Positions 57,100-64,000 of a stretch of DNA of 64,000 nt are shown here, piece by piece. The notes under the pieces were generated by a model. It was not told where the DNA came from, ran no database searches, and saw only the letters and a list, made by a program, of their open reading frames with translations. The stretch's first letter is position 1; each line of letters starts with the position of its first letter. The DNA comes from Clostridium aminobutyricum (lineage in GTDB: Bacteria > Bacillota > Clostridia > Peptostreptococcales > Anaerovoracaceae), in the NCBI RefSeq assembly GCF_017255415.1, contig NZ_JAFJZZ010000001.1:248001-312000 (forward strand), in the 5' to 3' direction. Position numbers and translations under genes: made by a program.

Positions 57100-57972
57100 A
57101 TGAAAAGAGAAGACCGGATTCAATGTGTAGCGCTTTCATCGCCGAGTTATCCAGTACTTTTAAGGGAAATAGAAGACCCGCCGCAAACCTTATACTTCAT
57201 AGGGGATATTCGTTTGGCCTCTATGCCTGCAGTCGCTGTGGTGGGATCTCGAAAGGCAACTTCCTACGGGAAGTGGGCGGCTTTTGAAATCGGAAAGCGG
57301 CTGGCAGAAAATGAAATGGTTGTTGTAAGCGGGATGGCATGGGGTGTGGATTCTTACAGCCATCAAGGGGCGCTTGAACTAAAAGGAAAAACGGTTGCCG
57401 TACTGGGATGCGGAATCGATCTTTGTTATCCGGCCGGCAACAGAAAACTTCGAAATCAAATTTTGGAGCAAGGATTGATTGTATCGGAATATCCACCGGG
57501 ATATACTGCTAAAAAATTTACGTTCCCCTTGAGAAATCGAATTATCAGCGGATTATGTGCTGCTACGGTGATTGTAGAAGCAGGATTAAGCAGCGGTTCC
57601 CTTATCACCGCCGAAAGAGCCGCAGAACAAGGCAGGCATGTTTTTGCTCTTCCCGGAAACATCAACAGCATTCATTCAATAGGAACCAATAAACTGATCC
57701 AAGACGGGGCGTATCCTTTGGTCGTGGTTGATGATATTTTTGATGTCCTCGGTGTAAAAAAGAAAGAAAAAGAAAATAGTTTCAACCATTTGGGAGAAGA
57801 TGAAAAAAAGATTCTGTCAGTCATTATGCAGGCCAGTGAAGTATCTATTGATTTTATTTGTAAACACGTAAAAATGGAACCTTCACAAGTCATCCCAATT
57901 CTTACTATTCTTGAAATGAAGGGAATCATTTATTCGTCTTTGGGAAAAATTTTTGTTGCAAATTTTAAATAA
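57100..57972 (+). CDS. dprA: DNA-processing protein DprA
   Basis: The 290-residue protein loads RecA onto incoming single-stranded DNA. The Rossmann-like core (about residues 40-215) shows VVGSRKATSYGKWAAFEIGK, VVSGMAWGVDSYSHQGAL, VAVLGCGIDLCYP and VEAGLSSGSLITAERAAEQG; a winged-helix tail follows (about 230-290). AAAGGAGG precedes the ATG. After the stop there are 356 bp before topA; they contain a decayed second copy of the last part of dprA. Confidence 0.95.
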   Translation: MKREDRIQCVALSSPSYPVLLREIEDPPQTLYFIGDIRLASMPAVAVVGSRKATSYGKWAAFEIGKRLAENEMVVVSGMAWGVDSYSHQGALELKGKTVAVLGCGIDLCYPAGNRKLRNQILEQGLIVSEYPPGYTAKKFTFPLRNRIISGLCAATVIVEAGLSSGSLITAERAAEQGRHVFALPGNINSIHSIGTNKLIQDGAYPLVVVDDIFDVLGVKKKEKENSFNHLGEDEKKILSVIMQASEVSIDFICKHVKMEPSQVIPILTILEMKGIIYSSLGKIFVANFK

Positions 57973-58142
57973 TGAAACCATCATCAGAAATTGCAATCAG
58001 CGAAGAGTACCAAGTCACTTGAGACTATATAAATTTCCAAGAGAAGTAAAAATTGGAATACATCCAATACTTACTTCTTTATTTTTCTGCATATAATCAA
58101 ATACTTTAAATGAGATACAAATTTAATCGTATTTACTCGACT

Positions 58143-58247
58143 AAGAATAATTTAAAAATGTTTTTTTTAGCCATCTCAATCATTATGATTTTCGGAATAA
58201 AAGGAATCATTTACTCGACTTTGGAAAAAATTTTTATTGCAAAGTAA
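58143..58247 (+). pseudogene. Degenerate duplicate of the dprA 3' end
   Basis: The frame from 58143 to a TAA at 58245-58247 mirrors the dprA C-terminus. Its last part, IKGIIYSTLEKIFIAK, matches MKGIIYSSLGKIFVA of dprA; over 45 nt (58197-58241 against 57916-57960) I count 39 identical bases. Upstream similarity is weaker (AISIIMIFG against VIPILTILE) and one codon is missing. No start codon with a ribosome binding site serves it. The remainder of the 356-bp dprA-topA gap is AT-rich with no other recognised feature. Confidence 0.65.
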
Positions 58248-58328
58248 TCAAAATACAAATATAATCATTTTTTGTAATGTAACATACATATTTAATAAGT
58301 AAGAAATTTTCCGCAGGAGGATCAGTAT

Positions 58329-60410
58329 ATGGCAAATTCCAAGACTTTGGTGATCGTTGAGTCACCTTCTAAGGCAAAAACGATAGGAAAGTTCCTAGGA
58401 AGCAAATACAAGGTAGTTGCTTCTGTTGGACATGTTAGAGATTTGCCTAAAAGCAAGTTAGGAATTGACATTGACAATAATTTTGAACCGCAGTATATTT
58501 CCATACGAGGAAAAGGCGATGTAATCAAGGCGATGCGGCAGGAAGCTAAAAATGCCGATAAAATATATCTCGCAACCGACCCGGATAGGGAAGGGGAGGC
58601 TATTTCTTGGCATATTGCTTATCTACTAGGTTTAGATGACAAACAAGCTTGCCGAATCGTATTTAATGAGATTACTAAAAATGCTATTCAACATGCGGTA
58701 AAAAATCCAAGAACAATTGATGCAAAATTAGTGGATGCACAGCAAGCAAGACGTGTGTTGGACCGACTGGTTGGATATCAGATAAGTCCATTGCTATGGA
58801 GAAAAATAAGAAGAGGCTTAAGTGCAGGACGTGTTCAGTCTGCCGCGCTTAAGCTTATTTGTGATAGAGAAAATGCAATTCAGGCCTTTGAACCACAAGA
58901 ATACTGGAACATTGCAGCAATATTATCAGATCAAGCAGAACGGAATAAAACATCTGCAAAGAAAAAATTTACTGCAAAATTAATCGAATATAAAGGGAAG
59001 AAGATCACTGTAAATAATAAAGAATCTGCGGAAGAGATCGTAAATGCTTTAAATCAGCATAAATATATTGTAAAGAAAGTTGAAAAGAAAGAGCGAAGCA
59101 AAAAATCATATGCTCCGTTTACCACAAGCAGCCTTCAGCAAGATGCAGCCAATAAGCTGAGCTTTTATACGAAGAAAACCATGATGATTGCACAGCAGCT
59201 ATATGAAGGAATTGAAGTGAAAGGACATGGCACCGTAGGTTTAGTGACTTATATCAGAACGGATTCCGTAAGAATATCGGATGAAGCAAAGAGTGCTGCA
59301 AAAGAATTTATAGAAAGACAATACGGGAAAGAATATAGTGCAAATAATGTTTTTTCCAATAAGAAAAAGGATGTTCAGGATGCGCATGAGGCGATCCGGC
59401 CGAGTTATGTGGATCTAACACCGGAAGAGGTCAAGGAATCTTTAACAAAAGATCAATACAATCTTTATAAACTGATCTGGTCGAGATTTATGGCCAGCCA
59501 AATGACTGCCGCCGTTTATGATTCTGTAGCAGCGGAAATTGAAAACGGAGACTATACGTTAAAAGCAAATGGTTCTAAGTTAAAATTTGATGGGTATCTA
59601 AGAGTTTATCAGGAAAGCAATGAGGATGATGATGAAAAAATGCTGCCTCATCTGGAAGACGGCCAACAACTTGGCTTGGTAGAATTATTAAGCGAACAGA
59701 ACTTCACGCAGCCTCCGGCAAGATATACGGAAGCCAGCTTAGTAAAGGATTTGGAAGAAAAGAATATTGGAAGACCTAGTACTTACGCGCCTATTATTGC
59801 AACGCTGATGGAGCGAAAATATGTATCCAGAGAAAAAAAGTCTTTGCTGCCGACTGACTTGGGGTCCATTGTTACTCAATTGATGGAAAAGTATTTCAAA
59901 GAAATTGTAGATGTTGGTTTCACTGCAGAACTGGAAGACCGACTGGATGACATAGAAGTAAAGAACTTGGATTGGAAAGTTATTGTTGACGATTTCTATA
60001 AAGTATTAAAAGATGAGATTGAGGTTGCTGATAAAGAAATTGAGAAGGTAAAGCTGGAAGATGAACTGACCGGAGAAATCTGTGAACTGTGCGGCAAACC
60101 TATGGCTAAGAAAAGCGGGCGGTTTGGGGATTTCATTGCATGCACAGGCTATCCGGAATGCAAAAATACCAAACCTATTATTAATAAAATTGATGCGCAG
60201 TGTCCAAAATGCGGGAAGGATATTATTGCAAGAAAGGGTAAGAACGGTAGACTGTTCTATGGCTGCAGCGGATATCCGGAATGCAATCAAGTATATTGGA
60301 ATAAACCGACGAATAAAAAATGTCCGGAATGCGGAGCTTTATTGCTCGAAAAAAAGACAAAAAATAGTTCTTTCGTGTGTTCCAATAGTGAATGTGGGTA
60401 TAAAGAGTAA
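58329..60410 (+). CDS. topA: DNA topoisomerase I
   Basis: The 693-residue type IA topoisomerase relaxes negative supercoils. It has the N-terminal TOPRIM domain (LVIVESPSKAKTIGKFLG; the acidic triad in ATDPDREGEAISWH near residue 85), the gate domain with the nucleophilic Tyr in TYIRTDSVRIS near residue 310, and three C-terminal Topo_C zinc fingers (CELCGKPM...CTGYPEC, CPKCGKDI...CSGYPEC, CPECGALL...CSNSEC). The third finger is shorter. AGGAGG precedes the ATG. It is followed 21 bp later by hslV, whereas in Bacillus trmFO and xerC lie between. Confidence 0.97.
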   Translation: MANSKTLVIVESPSKAKTIGKFLGSKYKVVASVGHVRDLPKSKLGIDIDNNFEPQYISIRGKGDVIKAMRQEAKNADKIYLATDPDREGEAISWHIAYLLGLDDKQACRIVFNEITKNAIQHAVKNPRTIDAKLVDAQQARRVLDRLVGYQISPLLWRKIRRGLSAGRVQSAALKLICDRENAIQAFEPQEYWNIAAILSDQAERNKTSAKKKFTAKLIEYKGKKITVNNKESAEEIVNALNQHKYIVKKVEKKERSKKSYAPFTTSSLQQDAANKLSFYTKKTMMIAQQLYEGIEVKGHGTVGLVTYIRTDSVRISDEAKSAAKEFIERQYGKEYSANNVFSNKKKDVQDAHEAIRPSYVDLTPEEVKESLTKDQYNLYKLIWSRFMASQMTAAVYDSVAAEIENGDYTLKANGSKLKFDGYLRVYQESNEDDDEKMLPHLEDGQQLGLVELLSEQNFTQPPARYTEASLVKDLEEKNIGRPSTYAPIIATLMERKYVSREKKSLLPTDLGSIVTQLMEKYFKEIVDVGFTAELEDRLDDIEVKNLDWKVIVDDFYKVLKDEIEVADKEIEKVKLEDELTGEICELCGKPMAKKSGRFGDFIACTGYPECKNTKPIINKIDAQCPKCGKDIIARKGKNGRLFYGCSGYPECNQVYWNKPTNKKCPECGALLLEKKTKNSSFVCSNSECGYKE

Positions 60411-60431
60411 GAGAAAGCGAGGGACGATTAA

Positions 60432-60971
60432 ATGATAGAATTTCATGCAACTACCATTGTAGCAGTAAAACGAGGAGAAAATGACATCTGCATAGGGGGA
60501 GATGGTCAGGTAACTATGGGTGAAAAAACCATCATGAAGAGTAAAGCAAAAAAGGTAAGGAAGATTTATAAGAATTCTGTTATAACAGGTTTTGCGGGAT
60601 CTGTTTCCGATGCTTTTGCGTTAACAGAAAAATTCGAAAAGAAACTGGATGAGCATTCCGGCAACTTAAAAAAAGCTGCGGTATCATTGGCTCAGAATTG
60701 GCGGTCCGATAAAGCCATGAGAAATTTGGAAGCCTTAATGATTGCAGCAGACAAAGAAAGTATGCTTTTAATTTCCGGTAATGGAGAAGTGATAGAACCG
60801 GATCAGAATTTTATAGCGATCGGCTCCGGTGGAAATTATGCCTATGCAGCAGCAAGCGCCTTATTTAATAACACGCAGATGAGTGCAGAGGAGATTGTAA
60901 GGGAATCGCTGAGAATAGCGGCTTCTATTTGCGTTTATACCAATGACAATATTTCTGTTGAAAAATTATAG
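60432..60971 (+). CDS. hslV: ATP-dependent protease subunit HslV (ClpQ)
   Basis: A 179-residue proteasome-like peptidase subunit. The mature N-terminal catalytic Thr is expected at residue 7 or 8 in MIEFHATTIVAVKRGENDI, so a propeptide of about six residues (MIEFHA) must be removed. GGDGQVTMGEKTIMKSKAKK and ITGFAGSVSDAFALTEKFE are the other core blocks. The Bacillus homologue uses an N-terminal Ser instead; no Ser is present here, so a Thr mechanism is likely. hslU begins 9 bp downstream and the pair forms the two-component protease. Confidence 0.94.
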   Translation: MIEFHATTIVAVKRGENDICIGGDGQVTMGEKTIMKSKAKKVRKIYKNSVITGFAGSVSDAFALTEKFEKKLDEHSGNLKKAAVSLAQNWRSDKAMRNLEALMIAADKESMLLISGNGEVIEPDQNFIAIGSGGNYAYAAASALFNNTQMSAEEIVRESLRIAASICVYTNDNISVEKL

Positions 60972-60980
60972 GAGGAAGAC

Positions 60981-62405
60981 ATGAGCGAATTATATAGCAT
61001 GACTCCAAAACAGATTGTTGCGGAGCTTGATAAATATATTATTGGACAGGACGAAGCGAAAAAATCGGTAGCTGTTGCCTTGCGAAACCGATATAGAAGA
61101 AGCTTGCTGCCCGAAGAAATGAGAGAAGAGATCACTCCGAAGAATATTTTAATGATGGGACCTACAGGGGTCGGTAAAACGGAAATAGCAAGAAGACTTG
61201 CTAAGCTGATGGATGCGCCGTTTGTAAAAGTCGAGGCGACTAAGTTTACTGAAGTTGGGTATGTCGGCAGAGATGTTGACTCAATGATAAGAGATTTAGT
61301 AGAGGCTTCTATTCGTATTACGAAACAGAATAGATTACAGGAAAAGTATTCGATTGCGGAAGAAATTGCAGAGGAAAAAATCATTGAAGCCATTATTCCG
61401 GGAAAGAAGAAATCTTCCTCCGGCAGCAGCAACCTAAGAGGACCATTTGACTTTATTTTAAGCGGAGGATATCAGGGCCAAAAATCTCAGCTTGAACAGG
61501 GAGAATCGGGTACTGCTGAAGTCAGTGATGTAGAACTGGCCAGAGAGCAGGTAAGACAGCAGCTTAGAGAAGGCATGCTGGAAGAACAGTTTATTGAAAT
61601 TCAAGTAAATGAAACACCTAAATCTAGCTCGCTGGACTTGGGAAATGAAGGTATGAGTATTGCTATCGGTAATATCTTCGGTGATATGATGCCTCCAAAA
61701 AAGAAAAAGAAAAAGGTTCGCGTGAAAGATGCTCGAAAGATATTACGTGAACAGGAAGCTCAGAATTTAATTGACATGGATCAAGTAACCGAAGAAGCTT
61801 TACAGAGCGCGGAACAGGATGGAATCATTTTTATTGATGAAATTGATAAGATTGCCTCCGGCTCCACTTACAGATCCGGAGCGGATGTGTCCAGAGAAGG
61901 TGTACAGCGAGATATCTTGCCGATTGTCGAAGGCAGTGTAGTAAATACGAAATATGGGCCGGTAAAAACGGATCATGTCTTATTCATAGGTGCCGGTGCG
62001 TTCCATACCGCTAAACCGACCGATTTAATTCCTGAATTGCAAGGAAGATTTCCAATACGGGTGGAACTGGAGAATTTAACAAGAGAATCTTTCGTGCAGA
62101 TTTTAACGGTGCCGGAAAATGCATTGTTAAAGCAGCATAAGATGCTCCTGGAAACAGAAGGTATCAAGCTTACGTTTACTGAAAGTGCTATAGAAGAGAT
62201 TGCGACCATGGCTTTCCTGATGAATGAGCAGACAGAAAATATTGGAGCGAGAAGACTTCATACGATTATGGAAAAACTTCTTGAAGATATTTCGTTCAAC
62301 ATTCCGGATATGAAGGAAGAAGAAATTATTATTGATGAAGAATATGTAAAGGAAAAGTTTGTAGAAAAGATTCATGTAGATGATATAGACAAATTTATTC
62401 TTTAA
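60981..62405 (+). CDS. hslU: ATP-dependent protease ATPase subunit HslU (ClpY)
   Basis: A 474-residue AAA+ unfoldase that feeds HslV. Walker A is MGPTGVGKTEIARRLAKL near residue 57, followed by the pore loop GYVGRDVDSM; the I domain (about 110-245) includes a Lys-rich stretch PPKKKKKKVRVKDARK; Walker B is GIIFIDEIDKIAS near 287; and the C-terminal domain ends in IDKFIL, the tail that docks into HslV. AGGAGG precedes the ATG. A terminator lies just after the stop, before codY. Confidence 0.96.
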   Translation: MSELYSMTPKQIVAELDKYIIGQDEAKKSVAVALRNRYRRSLLPEEMREEITPKNILMMGPTGVGKTEIARRLAKLMDAPFVKVEATKFTEVGYVGRDVDSMIRDLVEASIRITKQNRLQEKYSIAEEIAEEKIIEAIIPGKKKSSSGSSNLRGPFDFILSGGYQGQKSQLEQGESGTAEVSDVELAREQVRQQLREGMLEEQFIEIQVNETPKSSSLDLGNEGMSIAIGNIFGDMMPPKKKKKKVRVKDARKILREQEAQNLIDMDQVTEEALQSAEQDGIIFIDEIDKIASGSTYRSGADVSREGVQRDILPIVEGSVVNTKYGPVKTDHVLFIGAGAFHTAKPTDLIPELQGRFPIRVELENLTRESFVQILTVPENALLKQHKMLLETEGIKLTFTESAIEEIATMAFLMNEQTENIGARRLHTIMEKLLEDISFNIPDMKEEEIIIDEEYVKEKFVEKIHVDDIDKFIL

Positions 62406-62417
62406 ATTTTCGAAAAT

Positions 62418-62458
62418 AAACAGATTGGTACTGCTTTTATAGGATCAATCTGTTTTTT
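62418..62458 (+). terminator. Terminator between hslU and codY
   Basis: Perfect 10-bp stem (62418-62427 with 62446-62455) and a T run. Confidence 0.82.
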
Positions 62459-62528
62459 CATTTGATAATGCAGAAGTTGACCGAATTGTTTGCAATAGCA
62501 AAAGTTTTTCGAAAAGTCAAAAAACACC

Positions 62529-62557
62529 TTGATTACTTGTATGAAAAAAGATATTAT
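62529..62557 (+). promoter_or_regulatory. Likely sigma-A promoter of codY
   Basis: TTGATT (62529-62534) and TATTAT (62552-62557) with 17-bp spacing, about 70 bp before the codY start. Together with the upstream terminator it suggests that codY is transcribed on its own here. Confidence 0.55.
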
Positions 62558-62629
62558 GTTATAGAGGAAAAATTGAGGCAATAAAAAATATGTAAAGATG
62601 ATGAGTATAAAAGGAGAATATAGGAAAGT

Positions 62630-63409
62630 ATGGGAAAAGACATTTTAAGTAAAGTGAGAAAGTTGAATTGGGTGCTTCAAGAAAGTGCCGCGGGTGCTTT
62701 TTCGTTTGATGAATTATGTAACATTCTGAGTGACCTCATGGACGCAAATGTTTATATCACAAACAGAAAAGGTAAAGTAATCGGTGTACACTATAAAATT
62801 AAATCAGACAGCTCTACTATTACTGACCCGGAAACAGGAAGCGAAAAGTTTCCTAATGAGTATAATGATGCTCTCATGAAGGTTACTAAAACAGAAGCGA
62901 ACTTAAAAGCAGAAGATGCTCTTGAGATTTTTAAGTATGATTATGATACATACGATAAGCTTCACACCATTATTCCTATTTTAGGCGGAGGCCAGAGATG
63001 GGGAACTCTTATCTGCACCAGATATCAGCCTGAATTTAATAATGAAGATTTAGTGTTGGGCGAATACGGTGCTACTGTAGTCGGATTAGAGATACAGAGA
63101 AGGAAAACAGTAGAGATTGAAGAGGATGCCAGAAAGAGAGCGGTCGTTCAAATGGCGATAGGCACGTTATCTTATTCCGAAATTGAAGCGGTACAGCAGA
63201 TCTTTGCTGAATTAAACGGATCAGAAGGATTGCTGGTAGCAAGTAAAATTGCAGACAGGTCCGGTATCACCAGATCGGTTATCGTCAATGCACTTCGTAA
63301 ATTGGAGAGTGCAGGCGTTATTGAATCCCGTTCACTAGGAATGAAGGGAACCCACATCAAGATATTGAATCCAAAGTTCTATGATGAACTTGCCAAGATG
63401 GATATATAG
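62630..63409 (+). CDS. codY: GTP- and branched-chain amino acid-sensing global regulator CodY
   Basis: The 259-residue repressor has the N-terminal GAF domain (residues about 1-155) that binds isoleucine or valine, and a C-terminal winged helix with the very conserved [20 protein letters not shown] recognition region followed by [17 protein letters not shown]. It controls amino acid metabolism and stationary-phase genes in response to nutrients. The gene follows hslVU as in Bacillus. Possible targets in the window are ilvE and hom, but I find no good AATTTTCWGAAAATT box before either. Confidence 0.97.
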   Translation: MGKDILSKVRKLNWVLQESAAGAFSFDELCNILSDLMDANVYITNRKGKVIGVHYKIKSDSSTITDPETGSEKFPNEYNDALMKVTKTEANLKAEDALEIFKYDYDTYDKLHTIIPILGGGQRWGTLICTRYQPEFNNEDLVLGEYGATVVGLEIQRRKTVEIEEDARKRAVVQMAIGTLSYSEIEAVQQIFAELNGSEGLLVASKIADRSGITRSVIVNALRKLESAGVIESRSLGMKGTHIKILNPKFYDELAKMDI

Positions 63410-63438
63410 CTTTCATATAAATCAAAGTTTGCACAAAC

Positions 63439-63484
63439 CACCCTCTTGCAGCATATTTTAATATAGCTGTTTGGGGGTGTTTTT
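63439..63484 (+). terminator. codY terminator that contains the yunB ribosome binding site
   Basis: An imperfect hairpin: CACCCTC (63439-63445) pairs with GGGGGTG (63473-63479, one G-T pair) and CAGC pairs with GCTG, followed by five T. The right arm is also the only ribosome binding site for the next ATG. Confidence 0.65.
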
Positions 63485-64000
63485 ATGTTTGGGTGGCGTT
63501 CTAGACAACGGTTTAAAGCTTGTGGTCACAAAAAAAGAGGGGGAACTATCGTTTTTTGTTTTATTATTATTTTAGTTTTAGCGATATCGAGCGTCTGGCG
63601 TTTTTATGCGGTCATACATCCCTCTATTGATTCAATCGCACAAATTAAAGCAAAGGAAATGGTAACCTATGCGATCAATGAAGCAACCTGTAAACAGTTT
63701 TTTAAAGAATCAGCCAATATAAACAATTTACTTATCATAAATACAAACAATGAGGGAAATATAGAACTAGTGCAGTCCAACACGGTTGCGATGAATATCT
63801 TAGCAGCAGAATTAAGTAAAGAAATAAAGCAATCCTATGCAAAGATGGAACCTTCCGTCATACCGGTGCCGTTAGGTACGATTTTAGGGAGTCAGATTTT
63901 GTCTCAGAGCGATTTAAAAGTAAACTTGAAGGTATTACCCCTAAGTGTATCTAGTTTGAATTTTTACAGCGAATTTGAGACGAAAGGAATTAATCAGACC
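63485..64000 (+). CDS. yunB: Sporulation protein YunB (3' end outside window)
   Basis: The frame is open from the ATG at 63485 to the window edge (172 codons). The start MFGWRSRQRFK is followed by one membrane helix (GTIVFCFIIILVLAISSVW), then segments shared with YunB: IDSIAQIKAKEMVTYAINEA, NTVAMNILAAEL, VPLGTILGSQILS and SEFETKGINQT near the edge. YunB is made in the mother cell and is needed for normal spore formation in Bacillus. It indicates that the organism is, or recently was, a spore former. GGGGGTG, 6 nt before the ATG, lies in the codY terminator stem. Confidence 0.85.
   Translation, partial: MFGWRSRQRFKACGHKKRGGTIVFCFIIILVLAISSVWRFYAVIHPSIDSIAQIKAKEMVTYAINEATCKQFFKESANINNLLIINTNNEGNIELVQSNTVAMNILAAELSKEIKQSYAKMEPSVIPVPLGTILGSQILSQSDLKVNLKVLPLSVSSLNFYSEFETKGINQT

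Noticed and set aside
62406-62420. CodY-box-like AATTTTCGAAAATA after hslU
   Set aside because: It lacks the central base of AATTTTCWGAAAATT, lies over the hslU terminator and is about 110 bp before the candidate codY promoter; chance is likely in such AT-rich DNA.

Overview
The window comes from a low-G+C, Gram-positive anaerobe of the class Clostridia. Evidence: AT-rich intergenic DNA with many perfect hairpin terminators, strong AGGAGG-type ribosome binding sites, class I (strict-anaerobe type) hydroxylamine reductase, a K+-dependent membrane pyrophosphatase, CodY, sigma-54, and a sporulation gene (yunB) at the right edge. The mix of a KamA-family enzyme, acyl-CoA dehydrogenase and hydantoin use would suit an amino-acid-fermenting, spore-forming member of the Anaerovoracaceae (former Family XIII), but that placement is an inference. 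No rRNA, tRNA, CRISPR array, transposase or phage gene was recognised; this is mostly core chromosome.

Layout. 1-5.4 kb: end of a KamA-family radical SAM gene, acyl-CoA dehydrogenase plus pyrE, a DUF2284 metal protein, hcp, and a TIGR04076 protein. 5.4-12.1 kb: an HD-GYP protein divergent from cheV, a membrane-anchored unknown, nfo, and a two-gene operon of secreted stalk-domain proteins. 12.1-17.1 kb: dnaE behind a leader with two tandem 75-bp GC-rich repeats, then pfkA. 17.1-24.5 kb: an aconitase - isocitrate dehydrogenase - GntR operon, divergent from an NCS1 transporter and a hydantoinase. 24.5-29.6 kb: a TetR-controlled RND efflux operon with two matching operators around its promoter. 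29.7-34.3 kb: nth, a SEC-C protein, a homoserine dehydrogenase without ACT domain, trmL, rpoN. 34.5-40.6 kb: glycolytic cluster with two different GAPDHs, pgk, tpiA, eno, then secG. 40.7-48.5 kb: hppA, ilvE, rnr, a lipoprotein, an ECF sigma factor with its DUF4179 partner. 48.5-53.4 kb: a CBS-domain protein and a potassium uptake operon trkA-trkH-trkH. 53.6-64 kb: MBL-fold hydrolase, HAD hydrolase, yraN-comM-dprA, topA, hslV-hslU, codY and yunB (cut).

How it fits together. Lower glycolysis (pfkA, gap, pgk, tpiA, eno) makes ATP, while the first GAPDH has the NAD-specifying residues replaced and may serve NADPH. Aconitase and isocitrate dehydrogenase make 2-oxoglutarate, probably for glutamate, under the GntR protein encoded at the end of their operon; a 26-bp palindrome upstream of acn is the likely operator. 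The dprA-topA-hslVU-codY order matches the Bacillus arrangement but lacks trmFO and xerC.

I see no clear new multi-gene system. The least explained sequence is non-coding: the tandem repeat in the dnaE leader, a family of similar imperfect hairpins between genes (three of the four inside the glycolytic cluster), and a decayed copy of the dprA 3' end between dprA and topA.
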